This document shows positions 32,000 to 40,958 of a DNA stretch of 44,282 nt, one piece after another. The notes under the pieces are model-generated. The model made no database searches, was not told the DNA's origin, and saw nothing but the letters and a program-made list of their open reading frames with translations. Origin of the DNA: Nocardioides pocheonensis (GTDB taxonomy: Bacteria; Actinomycetota; Actinomycetes; Propionibacteriales; Nocardioidaceae); assembly GCF_003725535.1 (NCBI RefSeq), contig NZ_RJSF01000030.1, forward strand, positions 1-44,282, given 5' to 3'. How positions within the stretch are numbered: position 1 is the stretch's first letter; every line of letters begins with the position of its first letter. A program made the position numbers and the translations under genes.

Positions 32000-32653
32000 T
32001 CAGCCGAAGGACATCTGGAAGTCGGCCTGGCGGAAGGACGCGAGCGTGCGCTTCCCGTGGAGCCAGCCGAGCGGGCCGTCGGGGTCGAACGACCAGCTGC
32101 CTCGGCAGGCCATCGCCTTCGACGAACCGGTCAGCGAGGCGGTGACCTCCTCGCCCGCCCGCGGGTCCGGAGCAGTGCGCCGCTGCCAGGTGTCGCCCTT
32201 GAACCGCAGCCGGGGAGCGAACCGCGACACGTCGGTGAACCACGCCGAGGCGATCGGCCGGCCGTCGATCGCGGTGGTCCACGCCGTCCGGGTCAGCAGG
32301 CCGTGCTGCTCGGTGCGCAGGGTGAAGTCGCAGAGATCCTTCGGGATCGCCCAGAGCTCGCGGCCGCCGGCCATCGAGGCGGGGGAGTCGACCCAGATGT
32401 CGGTGATGTTGACCGCCTTCGGCGGGGTCGAGCCCGTGGAGACGAGATGGGCGACCAGCAGCTCGCCGTACGTGAGCGGGCTGGGCTCCTCGTACTTGAC
32501 CAGCGCGACCCCGTAGACGCCCGGCTCGCGCTCCGGGTGGTCGCCCTTGCCCACCCGGAACAGCGACAGCCAGAGCTGGCCGTGCATCTGCCAGGGAGCG
32601 GGCGGATAGGTGAGGTCGACGTCGGTGGGGAGGGGCATCTGACCGGTGCTCAT
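32000..32653 (-). CDS. acetoacetate decarboxylase family protein
   Basis: 217-residue protein of the acetoacetate-decarboxylase superfamily. The start PPAPWQMHGQLWLSLFRVGK and the central block VSTGSTPPKAVNITDIWVDS, then GGRELWAIPKDLCDF, match the family; the Schiff-base lysine is probably K123 in WAIPKDL. The beta-rich C-terminal half includes SWSFDPDGPLGWLHGKRTLA. True acetoacetate decarboxylase activity is not assured, since many actinobacterial members have other roles. Start ATG at 32653 with TAGGCT 6 nt upstream. It is divergent from the GH43-like gene across about 155 bp. Confidence 0.87.
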   Translation of the reverse strand: MSTGQMPLPTDVDLTYPPAPWQMHGQLWLSLFRVGKGDHPEREPGVYGVALVKYEEPSPLTYGELLVAHLVSTGSTPPKAVNITDIWVDSPASMAGGRELWAIPKDLCDFTLRTEQHGLLTRTAWTTAIDGRPIASAWFTDVSRFAPRLRFKGDTWQRRTAPDPRAGEEVTASLTGSSKAMACRGSWSFDPDGPLGWLHGKRTLASFRQADFQMSFG

Positions 32654-32659
32654 GGCGGC

Positions 32660-32665
32660 AGCCTA
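32660..32665 (-). promoter_or_regulatory. -10 hexamer TAGGCT, acetoacetate-decarboxylase-like gene (leaderless)
   Basis: It ends 6 nt before the ATG at 32653. Confidence 0.6.
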
Positions 32666-32808
32666 GAGGCCGTGCGGAGGAAGGGAGCCTCCACGCGAGA
32701 ACGTGTTGCAGTTTGGGACGACCTCGGCGATTTCCCCTACCTGGCGGGACATTCCTGCTCATACTGGGCGCGCCCTGGCCATCTGCAAGCCGAAGGACCA
32801 GCTCTCTC

Positions 32809-33858
32809 GTGCGCTCTCGCTGGACCGTCCCCACGGTCGCTCTGACCTCCCTGCTCCTCCTCCTGGCCCTGGTGGTCGAGCCGGCCCTCGCGGAGCCCCC
32901 GCGCAGCCACCGCTTCCACGACGGCAAGGTCTACCGAGGGGCGTTCCCCGATCCCGACGTCTTCCGCCTCGGCCACCTGTGGGTGGCCTCCGGTACGACG
33001 ATCGGGCACCGCTCGCTGCCCATGCTCACCTCCGTGGACGGGCGGACCTGGCGTGCCCGCCGTGCACGAGGTGCCGGGGCGCGACGGACCAACGACGCGA
33101 TGGTGGGCCTCCCGCGCTGGGCGGCCCGGCGCCGGGCCGGCTCCCACCGGTTCGTCGCCACCTGGGCGCCGGCGATCGGACGGACCGGGAGGGGCCGCTG
33201 GCTCGCGGCGTACGCCGCCCCGCTGCGGCACCAGCCGCGCAAGCGGTGCATCGGCATCGCGATCTCCTCCCGTGCCCTGGGCCCGTTCCACAACACCCGC
33301 CGGCGGCCGCTCGTGTGCCCGCGCCACCAGGGCGCGATCGACCCGGACGTGTTCCGTGACCGCGGCCGCACCTACCTGCTCTGGAAGACCGAGGGCATCT
33401 GGGGAGCGCTCCCGACGATGCTCTGGGTCCGGGAGCTGCGCCGCAACGGCCTCGGGTTCCGCCCCGGCTCGCACGCCCACCGGCTGCTGACCACCGCGGA
33501 CGGCTGGGAGCGCCCGGTCATCGAGAACCCCTCGATGATCCGCTACCGCGGCCGGCTCTACCTCTTCTACTCCGCGAACCGCTGGTACAGCCGGCACTAC
33601 GCGATCGGGTACGCCGTCTGCCGCTCGGTGCGCGGACGGTGCCACCGCGTGCGCCACCGCCCGCTGCTCGCCAGCGGCCGGCGCGTCGTGGGACCGGGTG
33701 GGGAGTCGGCGTTCATCGGGCCGCGCGGTCAGCTGATGCTGGCGTACGCCGCCTGGCCGGCGGGCCACGTCGGCCACGAGCGCCGGCTGCACGTGGCCAC
33801 CCTGAAGCCGCGCCGGCACGGACGGCTCGTGGTGGTCAAGCGGCTGCGCCAGCGCTGA
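32809..33858 (+). CDS. secreted glycoside hydrolase family 43-like protein
   Basis: 349-residue secreted protein. A signal peptide occupies about residues 1-28 (RWTVPTVALTSLLLLLALVV, then EPALAEPP). The mature part is a five-bladed beta-propeller of the GH43/62/32 type: GAFPDPDVFRLGHLWVAS carries the general-base aspartate, TWAPAIGR the W-A-P motif, GAIDPDVFRDRGRTYLLWKT an acidic pair, and ENPSMIRYRGRLYLFYSA a later blade. GH43 enzymes act on arabinan, xylan or galactan. The protein is very arginine-rich, which is unusual for a secreted hydrolase. The GTG at 32809 follows CGAAGGA; a longer frame from 32713 has no RBS. Confidence 0.8.
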   Translation: MRSRWTVPTVALTSLLLLLALVVEPALAEPPRSHRFHDGKVYRGAFPDPDVFRLGHLWVASGTTIGHRSLPMLTSVDGRTWRARRARGAGARRTNDAMVGLPRWAARRRAGSHRFVATWAPAIGRTGRGRWLAAYAAPLRHQPRKRCIGIAISSRALGPFHNTRRRPLVCPRHQGAIDPDVFRDRGRTYLLWKTEGIWGALPTMLWVRELRRNGLGFRPGSHAHRLLTTADGWERPVIENPSMIRYRGRLYLFYSANRWYSRHYAIGYAVCRSVRGRCHRVRHRPLLASGRRVVGPGGESAFIGPRGQLMLAYAAWPAGHVGHERRLHVATLKPRRHGRLVVVKRLRQR

Positions 33859-33861
33859 GCC

Positions 33862-34509
33862 TCAGCGGGCCTCCGGGCCGCCGGCGAGCCCCCGGACGAC
33901 CATGTCCAGGGTCGACTCGATGAGCGTCTCGCGCTCGGCCTGGGTCAGCGCCCGGTAGGGCCCGTCGAGGAGCAGCAGGCTCAGGCCGTGGACCGTGGCC
34001 CAGGCAGCGGTCTCCGCGTTCGGCCGCAGCGCGGGGTCGAGCCAGCCGACCCGGACCAGCTCGTCGAGCGACTCGGTGAGGAACGCGTACGGCGGGGCGT
34101 CCGCCAGGGTCTCGTCGGCACGGGTCAGGTCGTCGTGCTCGGACTTGCAGAACGCCGTGCGGAAGAGGCCCGGCTCGGCCAGGGCGAACCGGACGTAGCC
34201 GCGACCCCCCGCGCGCATGTGGTGCAGCGCCGCCTCCACCGGTGTCGCGTCCGTCGGGGGCTCACCGAGCACGTCCAGGATGACCACGGCCATCCGCTCG
34301 AGGGCGTCCGCCTTGGCCGCGTCGAGCAGGTCGGCCTGACCCGCGAAGTGGCGGTAGGCGGCGGTCGGAGTCACCCCGACCTCGCGCGCGGCCGCCCTGA
34401 TCGTCACCGCGTCGGGGCCGCCTCGCTCGGCCAGGTCGGCCGCCGCCCGCACCAGGGCGTTGCGGAGGTCGCCGTGGTGGTAGGTCGGCCGATCGCGCGT
34501 CGTGGTCAC
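33862..34509 (-). CDS. TetR-family regulator divergent from MmpL transporter
   Basis: 215-residue TetR-type repressor. The HTH lies in the first 60 residues: TYHHGDLRNALVRAAADLAE and AVTIRAAAREVGVTPTAAYR. The ligand domain includes YVRFALAEPGLFRTAFC and a C-terminal TetR_C-like helix bundle with AAWATVHGLSLLLLDGPYRA. It most likely represses the divergent MmpL gene and perhaps itself. The GTG at 34509 is preferred; an in-frame ATG at 34536 would place the start in the operator palindrome and add nine residues. The long open frame upstream on this strand is an antisense shadow of the MmpL gene. The ligand is unknown. Confidence 0.87.
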   Translation of the reverse strand: MTTTRDRPTYHHGDLRNALVRAAADLAERGGPDAVTIRAAAREVGVTPTAAYRHFAGQADLLDAAKADALERMAVVILDVLGEPPTDATPVEAALHHMRAGGRGYVRFALAEPGLFRTAFCKSEHDDLTRADETLADAPPYAFLTESLDELVRVGWLDPALRPNAETAAWATVHGLSLLLLDGPYRALTQAERETLIESTLDMVVRGLAGGPEAR

Positions 34510-34519
34510 GGAATAGATG

Positions 34520-34548
34520 TTGACATGTGTACACATCCATGCCAAGTT
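34520..34548 (+). promoter_or_regulatory. MmpL promoter with TetR operator ATGTGTACACAT
   Basis: TTGACA (34520-34525) and a weak CAAGTT (34543-34548) with a 17-nt spacer. The perfect 12-bp palindrome ATGTGTACACAT (34525-34536) lies in the spacer, a usual place for TetR-type repression. Confidence 0.55.
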
Positions 34549-34590
34549 AACACCCACAAAGTTTACGCACGCACACATCGAGGAGACGTC

Positions 34591-36738
34591 ATGTTCCAGC
34601 GGATCGGGGCCCTGGTGGTCTCTCGGGCGAGGTGGGTGCTGGTCCTCGGCACCCTCGCCGTCATCGGCGCCGCGGTCGTCGGCGTCGGCGCGTTCGCCAA
34701 GCTGCAGACCGAGGGCTTCGACGACCCCGCGTCGGAGAGCTCGCGGGCCGCGCAGGTGCTCATCCACCAGTTCGGCGGCGACGCCGACTTCGTGTTCCTG
34801 GTGAACGCCGACCGCGGGGACGTCGACTCGTCGACCGCGAAGGCCGCGGGAGCGGCCCTGACCGACCGGATGCGTCGCGACCCCGGCCTGACCGACGTCG
34901 TCTCCTACTACGACACCGCGTCGTCCGGCCTGCGCTCCGAGGACGGGCGGTACGCGCTGGTGCTGGCGAGCCTGTCGCCGCACGCCGCGGACGGCACGTC
35001 GGCGAAGGTGATCGACCGGTATGCGGGCGACCACAGCGGCGTCCGCGTCCGGGTCGGTGGATCGGAGGCGATCTCCGAGGGCATCGGCGGACAGATCGGC
35101 AAGGACCTGGCGCGCGCGGAGAGCATCGCGATCCCCCTCATCCTGGTGCTCCTGCTGCTCGCGTTCGGCAACGTCGTGGGAGCGCTCGCCACCCTGACGG
35201 TCGGCATGATCGCGATCCTCGGCACGTTCGCCGAGCTCTCGATCCTCGGCAGCCTCACCGACGTGTCGATCTACTCCGTCAACCTGACCACGGGGCTCGG
35301 GCTGGGTCTCGCCGTCGACTACGGGCTCCTGATGGTGGCGCGCGTGCGCGAGGAGCGGGCCGCCGGCCTCCCGGGCGACCAGGCGGTGCGCCGGGCGGTG
35401 GAGACGGCCGGACGGACCATCGTGTTCAGCGCCACCACGGTGGCCACCGCGCTGGCCGCGATGCTGATCTTCCCGCTGTACTTCCTGCGCAGCTTCGCCT
35501 ACGCGGGCATCGGGGTCATGGTGATCACGGCCGTGAGCGCGGTCGTGCTCCTGCCGGCCGCGCTCACGCTGCTGGACCACCGGGTGGACGCCTGGCGGCT
35601 GCCGCGGGTGCGCGGCATCCGGGGCGGTGAGGCGCCGTTCTGGGCGCGGGTCGCCCGAGCCGCCACAGGCCGCCCGCTGGCCGCTGCCCTGCCGGTCGTC
35701 GCGCTGCTCCTGCTGGCCGCTGCGCCGCTGCTCGGGATCTCGTTCGGCACCCCCGACGACCGGGTGCAGACGACCGCGGCGCCGAGCCGCCAGGTCGGCG
35801 ACGTGCTGCGCAGCGACTTCGCCGGTGACCAGACCACGGCGATCGACGTCGTGACGACCACGCCCGTCTCGAAGCCCGCCCTGGACGCGTACGCCGGCCG
35901 GGTGGCGCACCTGCCGGGCGTCGTACGGGTCGACGTGGCGCAGACCGCCCGGGCCGCGCACGTCTCGGCGGTGACGGCGCTCGACCGCCGGTCGCAGGGT
36001 GCTCGCGACCTGGTGGCGCAGATCCGGGCCCTGCCCGGCCCGTCGGGCGCGGAGACGCTCGTGGGCGGCCCGACCGCCCGGCTGGTCGACAGCCTGCACT
36101 CGATCGGCAGCCGGTTGCCCTACGCCCTGGGCTGGATGGCGCTCGCGACCTTCGTGATCCTGTTCCTCTTCACCGGCAGCGTGGTGCAGCCGCTGCGGGC
36201 GCTGGTCCTGAACGCGCTCAGCATGGGCGCCACGCTCGGGGCCATGGTCTGGATCTTCGATAAGGGCCACCTGTCCGGGCAGCTCGGCTTCACCCCGATG
36301 CCGATGGACACCAGCATGACCGTGCTGCTGTTCACCGTCGCGTTCGGGCTGTCGATGGACTACGAGGTGTTCGTGCTCGGTCGCATCACCGAGATGCGCG
36401 ACCTCGGGCACGCGCCGCAGGAAGCGGTCGTGCGCGGCCTGGCCCGGACCGGCCGGATCGTGAGCACGGCGGCCGGGCTGATCTCGATCAGCTTCCTCGC
36501 CTTCGTGATCAGCGACATCTCGTTCATCCAGCTCTTCGGCCTCGGCACCGGCCTGGCCGTGCTGGTCGACGCCACCCTGGTCCGGGGCGTGCTGCTGCCG
36601 GCCTCGATGCGGCTCCTGGGCGAGGCCGCGTGGTGGGCACCGTCACCCCTGCGGGCGCTCCACCGACGGATCGGTCTCTCCGAGGCGTCCGGACCGGACC
36701 GCCGCCGGACGACCGAGGTGCCCGTGCCGGCGACCTGA
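34591..36738 (+). CDS. MmpL-family RND transporter
   Basis: 715-residue RND/MMPL transporter with 12 predicted transmembrane helices in two halves. TM1 is at about residues 13-33 (WVLVLGTLAVIGAAVVGVGA). A large periplasmic-side loop separates it from TM2-6 (about 190-330), and the pattern repeats in the second half (about 360 and 520-690). TM4 carries GLGLAVDYGLLMVAR, with the D-Y pair used in proton relay, matched in the second half by GLSMDYEVFVLGRI. It probably exports lipids or lipophilic compounds. The ATG at 34591 has AGGAG 8 nt upstream. Transcription is likely repressed by the divergent TetR protein. Confidence 0.92.
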   Translation: MFQRIGALVVSRARWVLVLGTLAVIGAAVVGVGAFAKLQTEGFDDPASESSRAAQVLIHQFGGDADFVFLVNADRGDVDSSTAKAAGAALTDRMRRDPGLTDVVSYYDTASSGLRSEDGRYALVLASLSPHAADGTSAKVIDRYAGDHSGVRVRVGGSEAISEGIGGQIGKDLARAESIAIPLILVLLLLAFGNVVGALATLTVGMIAILGTFAELSILGSLTDVSIYSVNLTTGLGLGLAVDYGLLMVARVREERAAGLPGDQAVRRAVETAGRTIVFSATTVATALAAMLIFPLYFLRSFAYAGIGVMVITAVSAVVLLPAALTLLDHRVDAWRLPRVRGIRGGEAPFWARVARAATGRPLAAALPVVALLLLAAAPLLGISFGTPDDRVQTTAAPSRQVGDVLRSDFAGDQTTAIDVVTTTPVSKPALDAYAGRVAHLPGVVRVDVAQTARAAHVSAVTALDRRSQGARDLVAQIRALPGPSGAETLVGGPTARLVDSLHSIGSRLPYALGWMALATFVILFLFTGSVVQPLRALVLNALSMGATLGAMVWIFDKGHLSGQLGFTPMPMDTSMTVLLFTVAFGLSMDYEVFVLGRITEMRDLGHAPQEAVVRGLARTGRIVSTAAGLISISFLAFVISDISFIQLFGLGTGLAVLVDATLVRGVLLPASMRLLGEAAWWAPSPLRALHRRIGLSEASGPDRRRTTEVPVPAT

Positions 36739-36769
36739 GACCGGGCGGCCTGGCGGCCCCGGCGACGGA

Positions 36770-36949
36770 CTACTCGTCGTCGGGGTCGTCGCCGCGCGCC
36801 AGCCAGGTGGCCAGCCGCTCCACGGCAACCTCGAACTCAGGATGCACGTCGACGAAGTCGCGCAGCTGGTCTGCCAGCCACGCCAGGCTGACCTCCTCGT
36901 CGCCCCGGCGCTTCTCCAGCTCCTCGATGCCGCGATCGGTGAAGTACAT
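36770..36949 (-). CDS. DUF6104 family small protein (59 aa)
   Basis: 59-residue acidic protein beginning MYFTDRGIEELEKRRGDEEV and ending RGDDPDDE. The pattern matches the DUF6104 family of actinobacterial proteins, normally found immediately downstream of kgd. It is predicted to be a short helical bundle with SLAWLADQLRDFVDVHPEF in the middle. The function is unknown; the constant linkage to kgd hints at a role with the 2-oxoglutarate complex. A strong RBS (GGAGAGG) precedes the ATG and directly abuts an interspersed repeat that fills the gap after kgd. Codon use is normal. Confidence 0.87.
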   Translation of the reverse strand: MYFTDRGIEELEKRRGDEEVSLAWLADQLRDFVDVHPEFEVAVERLATWLARGDDPDDE

Positions 36950-36958
36950 ACCCTCTCC

Positions 36959-36993
36959 GGTGGTTGAGGTGCGAGCCTGCGAGCCTCGAAACC
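36959..36993. repeat. interspersed dyad element touching the kgd stop codon
   Basis: Long-form dyad (GGTGGTTGAGG ... CTCGAAACC) with the nested core TCGCAGGCTC on the minus strand. Its last base (36993) is the G of the kgd TAG stop. On the other side it abuts the DUF6104 RBS. Confidence 0.75.
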
Positions 36994-39900
36994 TACGCGA
37001 ACGCCTGGTCCATCAGCGACTTCTGCTCCTCCACGTGGCGGGAGTGCTGGCCGACCGACGGCGAGGAGGACTCCGGCCGCGAGATCACGGCGACCTCCTG
37101 GTCGAGCTGGGGGAAGAGGTTCAGCCGGAAGTGCGGCGCCGGGCCCATGTTGGTCGGCTCGTCCTGGATGTAGCGCACCTCGCGCAGGTTCGGGAAGCGG
37201 CCGAGCTCGGTCTTCAGCTCCTCGAGGGGGCGGGGGTAGAGCTGCTCGATCCGCACGATCGCCGTCGTCGGTTCCTCGCCCTCCCGCTTGCCCCGCTCGA
37301 CCGCGAGGTCCCAGGTGATCCGGCCGCTGCAGAGCAGCACCCGGGTGACCTTGTCGGGGTCGACGATCGAGTCGCCGATGACCGGCGCGAACGAGCCCTG
37401 GGTGAAGGCCTCGGGCTGTGAGGCCGCCTCCTTGCGCTTGAGCATCGACTTCGGGGTGAAGATGATCAGCGGCTTGTGCTCCTCGCCGAGGGCGTGCCGC
37501 CGGAGCAGGTGGAAGTGGCTCGCCGGCGTCGACGGCTGGGCGACCACGAAGGCCTCGTCGGCCGCCATCTGCAGGAACCGCTCGATCCGGGCGGACGAGT
37601 GGTCGGGACCCTGGCCCTCGTAGCCGTGCGGCAGCAGCAGCACGACCCCGGACTGCTGGCCCCACTTGGTCTGCCCCGCGGTGATGTACTCGTCGGTGAT
37701 GATCTGCGCGCCGTTGACGAAGTCGCCGAACTGCGCCTCCCAGCACACCAGCGCGTCGGGGCGAGCCACCGAGTAGCCGTACTCGAAGCCGAGCGCGGCG
37801 TACTCGCTGAGCAGCGAGTCGTAGACGTGGAAGGGCGCCTGGTCCTCGGTGAGGTTGGCCAGCGGCGTCCACTCGTTGGCGTTGCGCCGGTCGATGATCG
37901 TGGCGAACCGCTGCACGAAGGTGCCGCGCCGGGAGTCCTGGCCGGCGAGGCGCACCGGGCGGCCCTCCATGAGCAGCGAGCCGAAGGCGAGGATCTCGCC
38001 CGTGCCCCAGTCGATCGGGCCCTCGTTGATCGCGGCGGCCCGGCGCTGCAGCTGCGGGAGCACCTTGGGGTGCACGGTGAAGCCCTCGGGCGGGGTGACG
38101 TAGGCGTCGGCGATGCGCTTCATCGCCTCGACCGAGATCGCGGTCGTGGTGGTCGCCCCGATCTTCTCCGGGTACGCCGGGACCGTGGTCCACTCGTCGG
38201 GGCGGGTGTTGGCCTCACGGACCTCGGTGAAGACCCGCTCCAGCTGCTGCTGGTAGTCCTTGAGGACCTGCTCGGCCTCCTCGACCGTGATGTCGCCACG
38301 ACCGATCAGGGACTCGGTGTAGAGCTTGCGCACCGAGCGCTTCTGCTCGATCAGGTCGTACATCAGCGGCTGCGTGTACGACGGGTCGTCGCCCTCGTTG
38401 TGACCACGCCGCCGGTAGCAGACCAGGTCGATCACGACGTCCTTGTTGAAGGCCTGGCGGTACTCGAAGGCAAGCCGTGCGACGCGGATGCACGCCTCCG
38501 GGTCGTCGCCGTTCACGTGGAAGATCGGCGCCTGGACCATGCGGGCGACGTCGGTGCAGTAGAGCGAGGACCGGGACGACGCGGGCGAGGTGGTGAAGCC
38601 GACCTGGTTGTTCACCACCACGTGGATGGTGCCGCCGGTGCGGTAGCCACGCAGCTGGGAGAGGTTCAGCGTCTCGGCCACGACACCCTGGCCGGCGAAC
38701 GCCGCGTCACCGTGGATCAGCAGTGGCAGCACCGGGTAGGCGGCACCGCGGTTGAGCACGTCCTGCTTCGCGCGGGCGATGCCCTCGAGGACCGGGTCGA
38801 CCGTCTCGAGGTGGGAGGGGTTCGCCGCGATCGAGACCTTGATCTTGTCCCCCGAGCCCGCGACGAAGGCGCCCTCGGCGCCGAGGTGGTACTTCACGTC
38901 GCCCGAGCCCTGGACCGTGCGCGGGTCGATGTTGCCCTCGAACTCGCGGAAGATCTGGTTGTAGGACTTGCCCACGATGTTCGCGAGCATGTTCAGCCGG
39001 CCGCGGTGGGCCATGCCGATGCAGACCTCGTCGAGCGCGGCTTCGGCGGCCGCCTCGCAGATCTCGTCGACGAGGGGGATCGTGGTCTCTCCGCCCTCGA
39101 GGCTGAACCGCTTCTGCCCGACGAACTTCGTCTGCAGGAAGGTCTCGAACGCCTCGGCCTGGTTGAGCTTGAGCAGGATCCGCAGCTGCTCCTCGCGCGG
39201 CGGCTTCTGGTGCGGCTGCTCCACCCGCTGCTGGATCCAGCGGCGCTGCTCGGGGTCCTGGATGTGCATGTACTCGATGCCGACGGTGCGGCAGTAGGAG
39301 TCGCGCAGGATGCCGAGGATGTTGCGCATCTTCATGAACCGGCGCTCGCCGCCGAAGGATCCGGTGGCGAACTCGCGGTCGAGGTCCCACAGGGTCAGGC
39401 CGTGCGACTCCACCTCGAGGTCGGGGTGGCTGCGCTGCTTGTACTCCAGGGGGTCGGTGTCGGCCATCATGTGGCCGCGCACCCGGTAGGCGTGGATCAG
39501 CTCGAGGACGCGGGCCTGCTTGCTGACGTCGTCGTCGTGGCTGGCCGAGACGTCCTTGCTCCAGCGGATCGGCTCGTAGGGGATCCGCAGGGAGCGGAAG
39601 ATCTCGTCGTAGAAGTCCTCCTCGCCCAGCAGCAGACCGTGCACGCGGCGGAGGAACTCCCCGCTCTGCGCTCCCTGGATGACCCGGTGGTCGTACGTCG
39701 AGGTCAGCGTCATCACCTTGCTGACCGCGTTGCGGGTGAGCGTCTCGTCGGAGGCGCCCTGGAACTCGGGCGGGTAGTCCATCGAGCCGACGCCGATGAT
39801 CGCGCCCTGCCCCTTCATCAGGCGCGGCACCGAGTGGTTGGTGCCGATCGTGCCCGGGTTGGTGAGGCTGATCGTGGTGCCCTGGAAGTCGGAGACCTCG

Positions 39901-40778
39901 AGCTTGTTGTTGCGCGCCTTCTTGACGATCTCCTCGTACGCCGTCCAGAAGTGCGCGAAGCTCATCGTCTCCGCCGCCTTGATGCTCGGCACGAGCAGCT
40001 GGCGGGTGCCGTCGGGCTTGGCCAGGTCGATGGCGAGGCCGAGGTTGATGTGCGCCGGCTGGATGAGGGTCGGCTTGCCGTCGATGACGTCGTACCCGAC
40101 ATTCATCTCGGGCATCGACTTGATCGCCTTGACCAGGGCGAAGCCGATGATGTGGGTGAAGGACACCTTGCCGCCGCGTGCGCGGGCGAGGTGGTTGTTG
40201 ATCACGATCCGGTTGTCCCACAGCAGCTTGACCGGGACCTGCCGGACGCTGGTCGCGGTCGGCACGGTGAGGCTGACGTCCATGTTCTGCGCCGTCCGGG
40301 CGGGTGCCCCGCGCAGGACGGTGTAGGTCGGCTCGTCGGACGCCTCGGCGGCCTTCGGCTTCGACGGCTCCTTCGGCACCGGCTTGCTCGCCGGAGCGGC
40401 CGCCGCGGGCGTGGCCGAGCGGGCGGAGGGGTCACCGGCCGCGGCCGGCGTGGCGGCGTCCGACGGCTTCGCCACCGGGGTGGGCGCCGGCTTCGCCTCG
40501 GCGGGGGCCGTGCTGGCGGGGGCAGGGGTGGCCGCTCGGGCAGGCGCCTGGGCGGGGGCCTGGCTCGCCGTCGGGGCCGAGGCGGGCTTCGGGTCCTGGG
40601 TGGGCGACTGGTTCGTCGCCTGGTTCGCAGCCTGCTTCGCCGTGCCGCTGGTCGGCGCATCGCCGTTGCGATACTGCTTGAAGAAGTCCCACCAGGCGGG
40701 ATCCACGTTGTTCGGATCCTTCTGGTACTGCTCGTACATCTCGTCGACGAGCCACTCGTTGGCTCCGAACGCGGACAT
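36993..40778 (-). CDS. kgd: multifunctional 2-oxoglutarate metabolism enzyme (2-oxoglutarate decarboxylase/dehydrogenase E1-E2 fusion)
   Basis: 1261-residue actinobacterial Kgd/OdhA fusion. An N-terminal segment ([20 protein letters not shown]) is followed by an Ala/Pro-rich linker (about 50-150). An E2-type succinyltransferase domain follows ([20 protein letters not shown]; catalytic DHRVIQG). It lacks a lipoyl domain. The E1 domain then has [20 protein letters not shown], the TPP region [20 protein letters not shown] and [10 protein letters not shown]. It decarboxylates 2-oxoglutarate and forms part of the TCA-cycle complex. Start uncertain: ATG at 40778 fits the family's N-terminus; in-frame GTGs at 40790 and 40796 and an ATG at 40868 are alternatives. 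An antisense frame of over 1100 codons is a shadow. Confidence 0.94.
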   Translation of the reverse strand: MSAFGANEWLVDEMYEQYQKDPNNVDPAWWDFFKQYRNGDAPTSGTAKQAANQATNQSPTQDPKPASAPTASQAPAQAPARAATPAPASTAPAEAKPAPTPVAKPSDAATPAAAGDPSARSATPAAAAPASKPVPKEPSKPKAAEASDEPTYTVLRGAPARTAQNMDVSLTVPTATSVRQVPVKLLWDNRIVINNHLARARGGKVSFTHIIGFALVKAIKSMPEMNVGYDVIDGKPTLIQPAHINLGLAIDLAKPDGTRQLLVPSIKAAETMSFAHFWTAYEEIVKKARNNKLEVSDFQGTTISLTNPGTIGTNHSVPRLMKGQGAIIGVGSMDYPPEFQGASDETLTRNAVSKVMTLTSTYDHRVIQGAQSGEFLRRVHGLLLGEEDFYDEIFRSLRIPYEPIRWSKDVSASHDDDVSKQARVLELIHAYRVRGHMMADTDPLEYKQRSHPDLEVESHGLTLWDLDREFATGSFGGERRFMKMRNILGILRDSYCRTVGIEYMHIQDPEQRRWIQQRVEQPHQKPPREEQLRILLKLNQAEAFETFLQTKFVGQKRFSLEGGETTIPLVDEICEAAAEAALDEVCIGMAHRGRLNMLANIVGKSYNQIFREFEGNIDPRTVQGSGDVKYHLGAEGAFVAGSGDKIKVSIAANPSHLETVDPVLEGIARAKQDVLNRGAAYPVLPLLIHGDAAFAGQGVVAETLNLSQLRGYRTGGTIHVVVNNQVGFTTSPASSRSSLYCTDVARMVQAPIFHVNGDDPEACIRVARLAFEYRQAFNKDVVIDLVCYRRRGHNEGDDPSYTQPLMYDLIEQKRSVRKLYTESLIGRGDITVEEAEQVLKDYQQQLERVFTEVREANTRPDEWTTVPAYPEKIGATTTTAISVEAMKRIADAYVTPPEGFTVHPKVLPQLQRRAAAINEGPIDWGTGEILAFGSLLMEGRPVRLAGQDSRRGTFVQRFATIIDRRNANEWTPLANLTEDQAPFHVYDSLLSEYAALGFEYGYSVARPDALVCWEAQFGDFVNGAQIITDEYITAGQTKWGQQSGVVLLLPHGYEGQGPDHSSARIERFLQMAADEAFVVAQPSTPASHFHLLRRHALGEEHKPLIIFTPKSMLKRKEAASQPEAFTQGSFAPVIGDSIVDPDKVTRVLLCSGRITWDLAVERGKREGEEPTTAIVRIEQLYPRPLEELKTELGRFPNLREVRYIQDEPTNMGPAPHFRLNLFPQLDQEVAVISRPESSSPSVGQHSRHVEEQKSLMDQAFA

Positions 40779-40843
40779 GGGGTCTTCGACGGGCACGGCC
40801 TGGATCGCCTCATTCTTCTTCGTGGCGCTGCGTTGACCTAGCA

Positions 40844-40849
40844 AGGCTA
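40844..40849 (-). promoter_or_regulatory. candidate -10 hexamer TAGCCT upstream of kgd
   Basis: TAGCCT lies 65 nt before the ATG at 40778, implying a leader of about 60 nt, or a start further upstream than chosen. No RBS was recognised. Confidence 0.35.
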
Positions 40850-40883
40850 GCCCGGCGCCGGGTGGCATATCAGTGGCTGGAAC

Positions 40884-40916
40884 GAGAATCGCGCCCGCGC
40901 CGCCGGGACGATTCTC
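40884..40916 (-). terminator. hairpin between the secreted hydrolase and kgd
   Basis: Arms GAGAATCG and CGATTCTC (8 bp) with an inner CCCG/CGGG pairing, 43 nt after the hydrolase stop on the minus strand. Confidence 0.55.
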
Positions 40917-40958
40917 TCGATATCAAGATAATGGATTCCGGCCCCGATCCCCAGCGGT

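Noticed and set aside
34510-36411. Minus-strand extension of the TetR frame to 849 codons
   Set aside because: The extra part is antisense to the MmpL gene and has no domain. Only 33862-34509 encodes the TetR protein.
37476-40841. Plus-strand frame of 1121 codons
   Set aside because: It is antisense to kgd in a GC-rich gene. Composition (His/Asp/Leu/Val/Arg-rich, no domains) is that of a shadow frame, whereas the minus frame has unmistakable Kgd motifs.
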